Assembly (NCBI GenBank): GCA_025266875.1
Contig: JALLLT010000101.1
Span: 1-41,921, forward strand
DNA from: Fennellomyces sp. T-0311
Taxonomy: Eukaryota > Mucoromycota > Mucoromycetes > Mucorales > Lichtheimiaceae
Direction of reading: 5' to 3'
Length of the DNA stretch: 41,921 bases
Below are positions 10,901-20,808 of this stretch, piece after piece. The first letter of the stretch is position 1, and each line of letters opens with the position of its first letter. The notes beneath the pieces are model-generated. The model was not told the origin of the DNA and searched no databases. It saw only the letters and a program-made list of their open reading frames with translations. The position numbers and the translations under genes were made by a program.

Positions 10901-11176
10901 AGAGCCAGGGTATAAAAAAAACGGTGCCTGTATTCCAAATAAGGAAGGAGATTTCTGGAGGGTTTTCGGGAGTTGTCTATTATATTATAGATAAGAGCAC
11001 GGGTTATGAACATGCTTAATGATTACTATACCTGGAAAACTTGTGTATTATATCAAGTAGCATAGAAGCATTTATGTAAAGTGCTTATGCATAAGAATGG
11101 ATATATCATGTAGTATGTAAAGCAAATACAACATGGCTAAAATATATGGAGATAAGGGAATTGGGGAAGAAAATAA

Positions 11177-11689
11177 CTACGAGCTAGATTGTGAGGCATT
11201 CATCTTCTGCAACAACTTTGCAACAAGGTCATTGTTTGCAACTGCCAATTTCGATTTGGCCTTCCGTGCCTTGCGTTTTTTTTGCACCTTAGGAAGTAAA
11301 GGTTTATACGTATTGATCAGCTTCCTTGCTGATGGCTTTGGCATCCCAACAGTTGCACCTGCTGCTTCCATAGACGTAATTTCAGGGTCATTAAAATACG
11401 CCATAAGAACCCTTTCGATATCCTCGTCACTATACGTCTTGACATCGACTTTTGGGCGGGAACACCGTTTCTTTGGCGCTTTTTTTGATGCCACTTGTTG
11501 TTGCGGATTTGGTTTCGACAAACTAATCTGTGATACCCCAGCGTCTAATATAACCATGTCGTCTTTTCTTCTGCCGTATTGCCTAGGAGGGTACATTTCT
11601 TGATACTGTTCGAAGTCGCCCTCTAGGCCACCACCATTGATCTCCATATAATCGATCACGTTTCTATTGAGATGCGATGTAGTCGACAT
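11177..11689 (-). CDS. C1: small basic protein with helix-turn-helix-like segment
   Basis: This open frame of 170 residues has no database family I can name. It pairs with C2 in element 2: both have an acidic or mixed N-terminal half, a basic linker (KKAPKKRCSRPK here), then a helix-turn-helix-like stretch. Here that stretch reads YSDEDIERVLMAYF, then an Ala-rich helix (MEAAGATVGM) and KPSARKLINTYK. A Lys-rich tail (KKRKARKAKSK) follows. The layout suggests DNA binding, possibly to the adjacent repeat array or the element ends, but this is inference. A TATAAAAG box at 11758-11751 lies about 62 bp upstream of the ATG. The gene reads away from palindrome 1, toward the nested insertions. It is the only one of the four genes of element 1 without an obvious lesion. 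Confidence 0.6.
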   Translation of the reverse strand: MSTTSHLNRNVIDYMEINGGGLEGDFEQYQEMYPPRQYGRRKDDMVILDAGVSQISLSKPNPQQQVASKKAPKKRCSRPKVDVKTYSDEDIERVLMAYFNDPEITSMEAAGATVGMPKPSARKLINTYKPLLPKVQKKRKARKAKSKLAVANNDLVAKLLQKMNASQSSS

Positions 11690-11750
11690 TTTGTAATAAA
11701 CGCAGTGTGTATTGAGAGTAATAGTGCGTACAAGGAAGCATTCTAGACAT

Positions 11751-11758
11751 CTTTTATA
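11751..11758 (-). promoter_or_regulatory. TATA box of C1
   Basis: TATAAAAG on the minus strand lies 62 bp upstream of ATG 11689. TATAAAA-type boxes stand at similar distances before B2, C2 and A2, so the four-gene family seems to use the same promoter type. Confidence 0.55.
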
Positions 11759-11999
11759 CTTTTAGCATTGACGATTATAATAAGAGAGTACCAGTCCACT
11801 GTAGTTTTATTAACCATGAAAAAAGAATATAAAAACGTGTATATAGCTGACTTGATTACAGAATAAATTCCCGTGGAGTGATGGCAAAAAGAGGCTATAG
11901 ACAACGAATGTATATGGTATTCAGGTAGTTTAAATACGTTGTACGACTACAAAAAGGCCACGAAATAAGGAGTTATCAGACAAGGGCAGGTACGAAAAG

Positions 12000-13980
12000 T
12001 GTGTAGACGATATGCTCACATGTAGATAGGCGAAGCGATTATAGAAAATGATGATAGCGAACGTATGTGTACGATATTCATGTTGAAAGCTATGTTGCGT
12101 GATTATTATGAAAGAATATGAAGAAGAAGCATAGTGCATGATTGTCATGCTAAAGTAGATTGACTAAACAGGACAAAAGATTACGAAATACGTGCAGTTG
12201 AATGCGATTACAGAACATAGATATGCTAAGTGACGATAGAGAACATGTGTGTACGATACTCATGTGGTATAATTTTGTTGCGTGATCACAAAAAGAATAC
12301 GAACAAATAACTCAACACATAATTATCATGCCAGAGTATGTAGATTTATTAAGCATGACAAAAGATCGCAGGAAACGTGCAGGCAACGTGCTTACACAGT
12401 GAAAGTATGCTAAATGGTGATAGTGAATACGTACTTGCAATGCTCACGTCATCAGAGTAAGTTGACCAAACACGGCGAGAGATTATGGAAAACGTGCACT
12501 AAATATGGTTACAAAGTGTAGATATGTATGCCAAGTAATTAAAAAAAACATTGATAAAAAAAGGTATCGTCGCAGTACTCACATATGTAGCATAGCTAGG
12601 TTATGTGTGATTATAATAAAAGAATACAAACCAAGCACATTGTAAATAATCATCGTACCTGATTAAGCATGACAAGAGATTATGGAAAGTGCGCAAGCAA
12701 TATGCATACAGAATGTAGATATGCCAAATAATTATCTAGAATAATCATGAAGAACGTGTCTATATTATGTTTCGATAACGTGGTTAGGTGGCATGACTAT
12801 GGTAAAACGATACGAGTAAAATGTATGATGTATGATTGTCATATCGAAGCAGCTTTATCAAGCATTACAGAAGGATAAGAAAACGTGTACTGTGAATAAG
12901 TATTAGCTACTTAGTTATTATAACCGGCAGTACTACCAAATTATAGCATAAAAGTATACAAAGAGTCTATGTGTAATGACTATGGTTGCAAATTTAATTA
13001 AAAGATTACGTATAATACTTCATAGTAAGAATAATTATCTAACCTTGTGTTTTCTAAAATGTCACATTTTCGTATTCTATTATTTGAATGCTTTTGGTGA
13101 TCTCTTGTTGTGTTTAACAATTTTTTCTAGTATGACAATTATTCTCTATGCACTGTGTTTGCGTACTTTTACCATAGTCACGCCACCTAACTACGTTTTC
13201 GAAACATGATACAGACATGTTCTTTATCATCATTCTAGGTAATCCTTTGGCATATCTACATTCTGTAAGCATATGCTTGCGCACTTTCCATAATCTCTTG
13301 TCATGCTTAACCATGTACGATGATTATTTACTATGTACTTTGCTTGTATTCTTTTATTATAATCGCACATTACCTAACTATGCTACATATGTGAGTACTG
13401 TGACGATACCTTTTTTTATCAATATTTTTTTTAATTACTTGGCATACATATCTACACTTTGTAACCATATTTAGTGCACGTTTTCCATAATCTCTCGCCG
13501 TGTTTGGTCAACTTACTCTGATGACGTGAGCATTGCAAGTACATATTCACTATCACCATTTAGCATACTTTCACTGTGTAAGCATGTTGCCTGCACGTTT
13601 CCTGCGATCTTTTGTCATGCTTAATAAATCTACATACTCGGCATGATAATTATGTGTTGAGTTATTTGTTCGTATTCTTTTTGTGATCACGCAACAAAAT
13701 TATACCACATGATTTTCGTACACACATGTTATCTGTCATCACTTAGTGTACCTATGTTCTGTAATCGCATTCACTTGCACGCATTTCGTAATCTTTTGTC
13801 GTGTTTAATCAACCCTTCGGGAGTGACATGTATTTTGCTGGTATTCTTTACCGTAATTACGCTGTGTAACCATATTGTGTAAAATACCGTGCACGCACGT
13901 TTTCTATATCTTCCAAGCATATGTAGCATTATAAGCTATTTATGTGTCATAATTATATCGTGTACACATATGCTATATTT
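12000..13980. repeat. Palindrome 1: about 2-kb giant inverted repeat built of degenerate repeats
   Basis: The two halves are inverted copies centred near 12990. Examples are GTGATCACAAAAAGAATACG at about 12281 against CGTATTCTTTTTGTGATCAC at about 13670, and GGCATGACTATGGTA against TACCATAGTCACGCC. Clear pairing runs from about 12140-12840 to 13130-13840, with weaker similarity outward. Each arm also has internal degenerate direct repeats of 115-200 bp around a motif like AGCATGACAAAAGATTACG followed by AACGTGCA. It separates C1 from D1, as the TTAAGC array separates C2 from D2. The short ORFs here are AT-rich and not conserved, so I call no gene in it. Confidence 0.8.
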
Positions 13981-14201
13981 ATTGATATCAACTGTTTTAG
14001 CTCGCTAAATATGATAGCTAGTATGTAAATACTGATATGTTCTGTGACCCTTTCTCAGTCAAACGTGATTTAAAGCTTTATATTTTCACTAGACTTGGCA
14101 ATACAAGAAATACTTTTATTACTGTCCGTTCCATATTCTTTCTATCTCATCGAGTACTAAATAAAATATCCTTAGTGATGCATAATATAATTTTACAAAA
14201 G

Positions 14202-14644
14202 TCACGTACTTTTCTGTTCTCTGGAAGAAAGTGGCACCATATCAGCAGCATCTTCCACGGAATCACCATTTGTATAGTGGCGGATTCGATTTCCAGTGAA
14301 ATCGTACCCATGGTCCGGCGTTAACATAATGCGCATTCTAGTACACAGTTTCATATAATGCATCTGCCACGTAGGAGTTCTTGGGTGCTGAGATACAATG
14401 CGGGGTACTTGCAGTATACGGCCCATCCATCATGGCGACATTGACCATATATTCCTTGGGATTTGATAGCGTATACTTGGAACCCATGACAAATTTTGCC
14501 ATTGACGAAGCAGCGAACGCAGACATTTTTAGGTCGACGAAAAGCATAATAGTCGAATCTACACGATCGTGGTTGTCGATATATTGAAGTCGATGGAAGC
14601 TCCGATTGATATAAAAAAAGGTCGTCAATATGTTGAACGTTCAT
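14202..14644 (-). pseudogene. D1: Cys-rich (zinc-binding-like) protein, frameshifted
   Basis: This matches D2 of element 2. Shared features are IYRQPR, RRP...VCVRCF, a C-H-G-F block, G-x-C-x-H-D and C-x-YP-x-L, followed in another frame by HP-x-TPTW and LC. The two halves (14644-14351 and 14426-14202) are out of phase by one base near 14390, within the segment joining YPALYL to HPRTPTW. One conserved Cys of D2 (residue 57, in VCGQC) is Tyr here (IYGQC), a G-to-A change that should weaken metal binding. The function is unknown. Its repeated presence in two elements shows it belongs to the transposon and not to the host locus. Confidence 0.7.
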
Positions 14645-15167
14645 CGTAATTAAGTGAAGTATTAGAGGAAGAGGAAGAAGAGGAACGGAATTAATTATCT
14701 TCTGTTTACGGTGTTACCTATTGAAGTAGCCTGATGTCATCCCTCTTTACAACTTCCATTTTTTTGCACCAAATCTTTCACATTTATCCTACTTACTTCC
14801 ATCTTATATTTACATATTACTTCGAACATCTTTCTCATCTGTTCTTTTTTAAACTGGGTATAACTATAGAAATAGTATAAATATCCTGGATTTCGAAAGA
14901 AAACACAGCAGTTAACACACACCTGTTAAACATATTCTTAACTAGCAACTGTCGTGTAACAACGTCGTCGGTTACGAATTGATAATCATGTGTAGGCATA
15001 ACTTATATGCTCTATTCACATAATTATTACTTTGTTACTTTATTACCATGTTTCCTGTACTCTTTTGTTATGTTTAAAACGTACTTTGTATAACGACAAA
15101 ATATTTAAATAAAGCTTTTTTTTTTGCCAGTTCTAAAGCATTTAAACTTTATTTTTTAAAAATTATC
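14645..15167. other. Divergent intergenic spacer between D1 and B1
   Basis: This 520-bp AT-rich spacer separates the 5' ends of D1 (minus) and B1 (plus) and should hold both promoters. I see no clear TATAAAAG box ahead of B1, only AT-rich stretches near 15105, and no conserved ORF. Confidence 0.4.
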
Positions 15168-16406
15168 ATGCAACCCAATTTTTACTACTACGAATCTGGC
15201 AAGAAGTACTACCGTGAAGTGCCAAACGAAATGGAAGAAGTTGTTCGTGACAATTGTACCGGCCTTCAGGCTAGTTCATCGACTGCTGTGCAAGAAGATG
15301 AATATGTTTGGACGCTTCGTTATAAGCAAGATACCGTCGCAAAATTCGTCGACAGCCTACAAAATGGAAAGGCCAAGAACGTCCATCAGGCATACCAGAA
15401 GAGCCATATTGGCAAGTCAACCGCCTATAGACTGAAGGACATGATGATTGCGAATCCAGATGTCACTCCTGGACTCAAGCCACGAAATGAGGTTCAATCT
15501 ATCGAGCTCTCCATTGAGCAAAAAAGCTTTCTTGCTGCATATGTTGAGCACTACGGTCCACGTGTTGTTTTAAAGGAGGTAATAAGTGCGTTCATTAAGA
15601 ACTTCAGAGGTAAGTCATAATCTATTGATCCAGGCAATGTCAGTAACTCGATGAACGTCTAGAACAACCAGTTACCAATAATACGATCCAATCCTACCTG
15701 AAGCAAAACTATGCGTTTGTCCTCAAGATTGCGTCCCAACGGAAATTCCAGAAGAAGATCGATCCTTGGTCTACGAAGAATGGGTGAAATTTCTGAGAGC
15801 CCTACGGGATAACCAAGTGGACTACGGCAAAAACTGTGTCTTCCTGGATGGATGCAAACTATCCAAAGACGAGGTCAAGATTGCCACCAAAGAAAGCAAA
15901 AAGAAAAAGGACACCTTTATCTCGTTAGGCAGCTTTGTGTGCTTCTGTGCTGACGGTGTGCTCAGGTTTTCGCAGGAAGCGTTTCTAGCACGGCAATGAA
16001 GAAACGCCCGAATGTTGAGATGGTTGGACCCGCTCAGGGTACAAGACTTGACCATTTTCGACTGTTTGTTGCTGAGGTGATTCGAATTCTCGAGGAACGT
16101 CAACAAACTGGACTCTACTTTGTTATGGAGAATTTTTCCTGGAGCTCTGATCGGAAGGTTATTGAAGCAATCGTAAAGGCCGGCCATACTCCAGTGATCG
16201 TTCCTACAAAATCGACCTTTTTGATTCCCAGCATAGCCTTTTGGCAGAAGGTGAAGAATGAGGTGCGAAAAGCTCCATTCAGGAGTCCTAAGGACGATCT
16301 TGTGGAGCGCATAAAGCAGGTGGTTTGCTCAATCAGCCACAGTGACTGTCAGACTTGGATAGCTGAATGTATGATGATGTTTGAGGATTACCATCCACAG
16401 GAATAA
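15168..16406 (+). pseudogene. B1: transposase paralogue with degenerate catalytic site, two frameshifts
   Basis: Exon 1 (15168-15609) starts MQPNFYYYESGKKYYREVP and includes EYVWTLRYKQDTVAKFVDSL and the helix-turn-helix-like KSHIGKSTAYRLKDMM. It corresponds to residues 1-154 of B2. An intron (15610-15662, GT-AG) lies at the same place and phase as in B2, A1 and A2. Exon 2 keeps the first catalytic position (CVFLDG), has Glu where A has the second Asp (FVMENF), and Ile where A has the catalytic Glu (IPSIAFW against NPIEKVW). The frame shifts near 15735 and again near 15993, so this copy is dead. The degenerate positions are nevertheless in the same state as, or similar to, intact B2. The gene ends 65 bp before the right inverted repeat. 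Confidence 0.82.
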
Positions 16407-16470
16407 AAGTCCAATATTGTTCGCTGGAAATGACATGTGCTCCTTTGCTTTCTTGCATTGTTAAAAACTG

Positions 16471-16654
16471 TTTTTGGACTGAGGACTCTTTTTCCCGATA
16501 TTTCAACCCTTTTACGGTTACTGTGTGCAACGCTTTCTATGGATCATCATTCTCCCGTCCAATAAACGTCGTTTCCAACACGATTTCCAATCTCCACGCT
16601 GTCCAATTTCCTTTTTGCCTCGAAAATTTTTCTCATTTGGAACTGGAATGACTG
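16471..16654 (-). repeat. Right terminal inverted repeat of element 1
   Basis: This is the reverse complement of 514-697, ending CTGGAATGACTG followed by TA at 16655-16656. It keeps C/G at the five positions where the left copy has T/A. Confidence 0.92.
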
Positions 16655-16848
16655 TAGTTTGCTAAAAAAGTACCAGCATTGGCTTTTTTAGCAGCCTTAT
16701 TCTTCGTAACCCGTACGGAAACCTTTCCGTTCTTCTTGCTGCTCCTCTTGTCGCCCTTCTTGTTCACCGTGTGGTTGTTGTTAATGTTCTTGCTTGAGTT
16801 CATCTTGTTAGACTGTTTGTTGAATGATTCTATCACACTTTCAGTCAC
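16655..16848 (-). pseudogene. Lys/Asn-rich ORF start truncated by element 1 (possible C3)
   Basis: From ATG 16848 the minus-strand frame reads about 64 residues rich in Asn and Lys (NNNHTVNKKGDKRSSKKNGK, then VRVTKNKAAKK) until it meets the TA insertion point of element 1. It has no recognised domain. Its place next to palindrome 2, reading away from it, mirrors C1 next to palindrome 1 and C2 next to the TTAAGC array, and its basic character resembles the C linker. I therefore suggest, weakly, that it is the N-terminus of a C gene of an older copy (element 3) split by element 1. A chance ORF is the alternative. Confidence 0.3.
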
Positions 16849-16999
16849 TGCCTTTTATATATTTCAAAAGAGCTTAAGGTTACGCGAATAACTCGTATAC
16901 ATAGAAAATACCCGGTGTAGCAGATAGTCAATAACGATAAGGAATAATGCAATAGCACGTTATACACGATACAAATAACATGATAGATACAAAATGAAC

Positions 17000-18710
17000 A
17001 CAAGAATGATGACGAATACACGAAGTAATTGGATCAAAGTGAGCATGAGTAATGGTAACCATGAAGGATTCATGTGAGTTAGATCAAACACAAGTATCGG
17101 AGGACACGATAAAGTCAATTGAATCAGTGTAAACACAAGAACGACGACGAATACATGAAGTAATTGGATCAAAATGAGCATGAGTAATGGTAACCATGAA
17201 GGATTCATGTGAGTTAGATCAAACACGAGTATCGGAGGACACGATAAAGTCAATTGAATCAGTGTAAACACAAGAACGATGACGAATACGAAAAGCAATT
17301 GGATCAAAGTGAGTGTGAGTAATGGTAACCACAACGGGTGCGAATGAGTTAGATTGAATATGGAGATCAAATGTTACTATAAAGCCAAGTAAGTCAGAGC
17401 GAACATGAGTAACGGTAGCCACAATAGGACTTTATGAACCTGAATGAACAATAGTAGTACGGGGCACGCTGAAGAAATTTAGGCTGGAATGAACACAAGT
17501 TGCACAGACCATCATGGGAGAAAAGGGTTCATAACGCATATGTGTAGCACAGTGCATATTAGGAGCAAAAGAAATATAAGAAACACATGGAACGCAAAAA
17601 GTGCTTGAAACGCTTGGATTGTTGTGATATGAAGTAGTACAAAGTATATTTGAATGATAAAGGTCAGATCAACAGAAACTCGCACAGATCATGTTGCACA
17701 CAAATGGTTCAAAGTTGTTCGTAGTCACACAAATAGCACAATATACACAGAGGACGCTTTCGCCAGAAAGGGCACAGAGCACGTTCAAAAAAAATAGTAC
17801 AGCCTTAATATTAATGCTTTAACGCGTCATGAAAATGAAAACACTGCAAAACCTGTACTACATATGCTTCTTCTGTTTCACGAGTTTTCATAGTCTTATA
17901 TGTTTACTCTGCTTCACTTGACCTTATTTATGGTGTGTAACTTCTGCATTTTCATATTTTTTGGTTTTAAACATAGTCTGTGGCATTTCCATTTACTTCG
18001 ATACCTGCTTTTCAAACACCGTATGTGTAACTTAAAAATCTTTTTTCTCTCTTGTCGCTTATGCTCTGTACGACAACGTGTTTATTATTGTTCTTTTGTT
18101 TCCAATATCCATTGTCCTACTATGATCCACTTTGACTCCTTTGCTTTCAAGATGGTCTGTGCCACTTCTGATTAATGTGCGTCCCTTATCTCGAGTATGG
18201 TCTGTGCAACTTGGTTCATTCCAGCCTAAATTTCTTCAGCGTGCTCCGTGCTACTATTGTTCATTCAGGTTCATAAAGTCCTATTGTGGCTACCGTTACT
18301 CATGTTCACTCTGACTTACTTGGCTTTATAGTGACATTTGATCTCCATATTCAATCTAACTCATTCGCACCCATTGTGGTTACCGTTACTCACACTCACT
18401 TTGATCCAATTGCTTTTCGTATTCGTCATCGTTCTTGTGTTTACACTGATTCAATTGACTTTATCGTGTCCTCCGATACTCGTGTTTGATCTAACTCACA
18501 TGAATCCTTCATGGTTACTGTTACTTATGCTCACTTTGATCCAATTACTTCGTGTATTCGTCGTCGTTCTCGTGTTTACACTGATTCAATTGACTTTATC
18601 ATGTCCTCCGATACTTGTGCTTGATCGAATTAATACGCGCCTCTGTGGTTACTGTTACTTATGTTTCTTCGACATTGACTGTTTCTATTAGTCATCATGC
18701 GCACTTGTTC
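17000..18710. repeat. Palindrome 2: about 1.7-kb giant inverted repeat with 135-bp tandem units
   Basis: The arms mirror each other around about 17854; for example CTGAAGAAATTTAGGCTGGA near 17469 pairs with its complement near 18239. Pairing extends at least from 17044 to 18662. The outer part of the left arm holds tandem units of about 135 bp containing GAGGACACGATAAAGTC and ATTGAATCAGTGTAAACAC, and the right arm holds the inverted counterparts. Because 135 is a multiple of three, the repeats give a spuriously open, very hydrophobic frame in both arms, which I do not call as a gene. It lies directly upstream of A3, so it is probably the central array of a third element. Confidence 0.8.
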
Positions 18711-18848
18711 AATTTTATCGATTTGATTTGACCATACTCTGTGATACATATTACTTCATTGCTTGCCTCGCTTTAATGCTAAACGATTGCTTTAGCATTT
18801 CTGATGTTACATACATTTCTGTGCTCAATCGATCAGGTACTTTAAAAG

Positions 18849-19500
18849 ATGGCACCGCCTTCTACCTGTTCTTCGTTTTTCATCACACTTTCTACTATTT
18901 TTGGTATGAACGATACTACACCTGCCACTATGAATGACACCGCTCCTGCTGATTTGAATGGCACTGCTCCTATTACATTCTATCACTGGGACAATGAAAA
19001 TGAACATGGTCACTTTGAACGAGATGGCCCAACAACCGAAGCAGATATAGCAATTCGAGTTATATATCGGGCAACATCAATTCCCGATGTACAAGAAGAC
19101 TCTTTGATGACTTATTTACGAGTCAAGGCAGCATAGCTGAAGCAGATCCATTCGAAACGACAACTATAGACAATTTCACTTGGACTAGCACAAGATATTT
19201 TCCATCTCAAGTTTTTCCAGTTTTTGGATTGTCATAAGAGCAAGAACGTTCCCCTTCTGGTAGCAGCAATCAAGAATGGTATCCTTAGATCATCAGCATA
19301 CGAGATGGTCAAGAAGTCGAATACCGATCCTTCTGTGCTACCAGGATACAAGCTGAAGCAAAGGCGTGCGGGCAACAATCAACAGATTCAGCATGAGCAC
19401 TCGCTTTTCATAGTGGCTCTAGTTGACAATAATGCAATGATAACCATCAAGGAGATTTATAGAAAGCTTTTACAGCAGTTTCCAGGTATGTAGCTCTATT
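18849..19500 (+). pseudogene. A3: N-terminal relic of an A-type transposase
   Basis: The first frame (18849-19136) contains PITFYHWDNENEHGHFERDG and VIYRATSIPD, which line up with the N-terminal conserved segment of A1 (PITVYQYLDLDEDGGYNIRI, VYRMEEIP). After a stop and frameshifts (FTWTSTRYFPSQV) the second frame (19224-19493) matches the helix-turn-helix part: SSAYEMVKKS, DPSVLPGYKL and KEIYRKLLQQFPG. At FPG a GT follows, exactly where A1 and A2 have their intron, and then the similarity ends. No DDE exon is found: the sequence continues into AGGGGATTATT repeats and the CACTA-like element. This is a truncated fossil of a third four-gene element. Confidence 0.75.
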
Positions 19501-19552
19501 TTTAGTTCACTTATACTTTTTATACTTACGATATGTATCACTGGGCGAAAAA

Positions 19553-19690
19553 GAAATAATCCCCTAGCGAGAAGTATGAGACTATGCTAGGGGATTATTG
19601 ACAATCCCAGGTGTAATGCCCCATTTTCAAGACAGGGGATTATTCCAGAGCAACTCGACGTTATTAATAATCCACTAGGGGATTATTAAA
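19553..19690. repeat. Cluster of AGGGGATTATT motifs
   Basis: The motif occurs inverted at about 19555 (AATAATCCCCTAG) and forward near 19592, 19625 and 19675. The first two form a hairpin of AATAATCCCCTAG / CTAGGGGATTATT. The last copy is preceded by CAC, giving CACTAGGGGATTATT, which would fit the start of a CACTA-type terminus with subterminal repeats. Confidence 0.65.
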
Positions 19691-20808
19691 ATGAGCAGCG
19701 AATCGGAGGGCCCATGTTTTTTATGTAAACGGCAGGTATACAACTTTAACTTTAATATTGGTGTAATGGCGCAGTACATCAAAGCTGTATGGAAGGTTTC
19801 TTTTTGTGTAAACGTATACAGAGGCACCGTTTTGGTACACGCGTCGTTTATTTCGGAAGAGGCAGGGATTGTCTCATTTTTGGATTCGATACGGTTATTA
19901 ATTTTAGCAGCAAAATTGGCAAAATGGTGGTAGCAAATTATGGTTTTAGCAGTATAGCATTTTTATTATCAGAACAGACGAATGGTGCTATTTAATATCT
20001 ATGGATCAATATAGTGCAGGGTAGTCCGATGTGAACGGCGATAGTGATAACTGCAGAAAGTATCAGAAATCCCGAACGCAACGGCATGGTGATAACTAAC
20101 ACGTGGAAGATTCACCTTGGAAAGCCAACAGGTACCGCGATAACAACAGTGTGACAAGAGTGATATTGCTGTCAAGGTAGACTGCGTGGGAACCGCTAAA
20201 GAAACAACTACTACAAGGGTAAGGGTTAGAAAGGATTGCCATACAGCAAAAGGAGAAACGTACCTTCTGTTTGAAACAATATCCATGTGGCAGATCTGTT
20301 TAAAAAGAGTTTGTTAATCACCCTGCAAATGAAGTTTGTAAATCGCATACTTTTATAGATTAAGCTGCTGAAATGGAGAACCCCCAGTGGCAGTGCAGAC
20401 AAAGTATAATGTGAGCTAGCGTTATAGGAGGAAAACTTACTACAACCGATAGTTTGCTTCGTTGAGGGTAATATGATAGAAAGGAAAGCACAACAGGAAG
20501 CACTAGAGCAAAAAGTGTTGGTGATTACATTGATAAGGATAGCAAAAGCAGTGAGTTACCTGGTCCTCCGGTGAAATAGTGGTGAAAAGTAGAAAGAGAG
20601 ACGAACTCAATGTTTAGCTGAGCGATGCCCTTTTTATATTCGTTGAGATCATGGTCATTGCCGAAAACGTCCTTGCTGGTATATATAGAATAAGTATACA
20701 CAATATAAGGTTCTTCCCGCTTTTTTATCGGTTTTCCACTACTAGCACGCAACTGTAAACCATCATAACGTATACTATCGCAGTGCAGAGTATTTACTTA
20801 TATACTAC

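Larger units (their letters stand above)
514..16654. mobile_element. Element 1: 16.1-kb TA-flanked four-gene Tc1/IS630-type transposon, decayed
   Basis: Two 184-bp inverted repeats (514-697 and 16471-16654) begin CAGTCATTCCAG and are directly flanked by TA dinucleotides (512-513 and 16655-16656), the target duplication expected of IS630/Tc1-mariner elements. The repeats differ at five positions by my reading, all transitions. Inside are A1 (transposase, minus), C1 (minus), D1 (minus) and B1 (plus); the same four gene types occur in element 2, which shares the terminal 12 bases. A1 and B1 sit just inside the two ends and point outward. The element is far longer than element 2 because a MITE, a Plavaka element and a Helitron relic lie between A1 and C1, and a 2-kb palindrome lies between C1 and D1. 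Frameshifts in A1, B1 and D1 indicate an old, non-autonomous copy. Confidence 0.88.

Noticed and set aside
12976..13474. AT-rich ORFs within palindrome 1
   Set aside because: Low-complexity Phe/Leu/Ile-rich frames in repeats; the mirrored arm does not keep an equivalent frame.
16960..18691. Hydrophobic repeated ORFs of 67-136 codons on both strands
   Set aside because: They arise from 135-bp tandem units of the palindrome, whose length is a multiple of three. Both arms give the same peptide by inversion, and there is no start context or domain.
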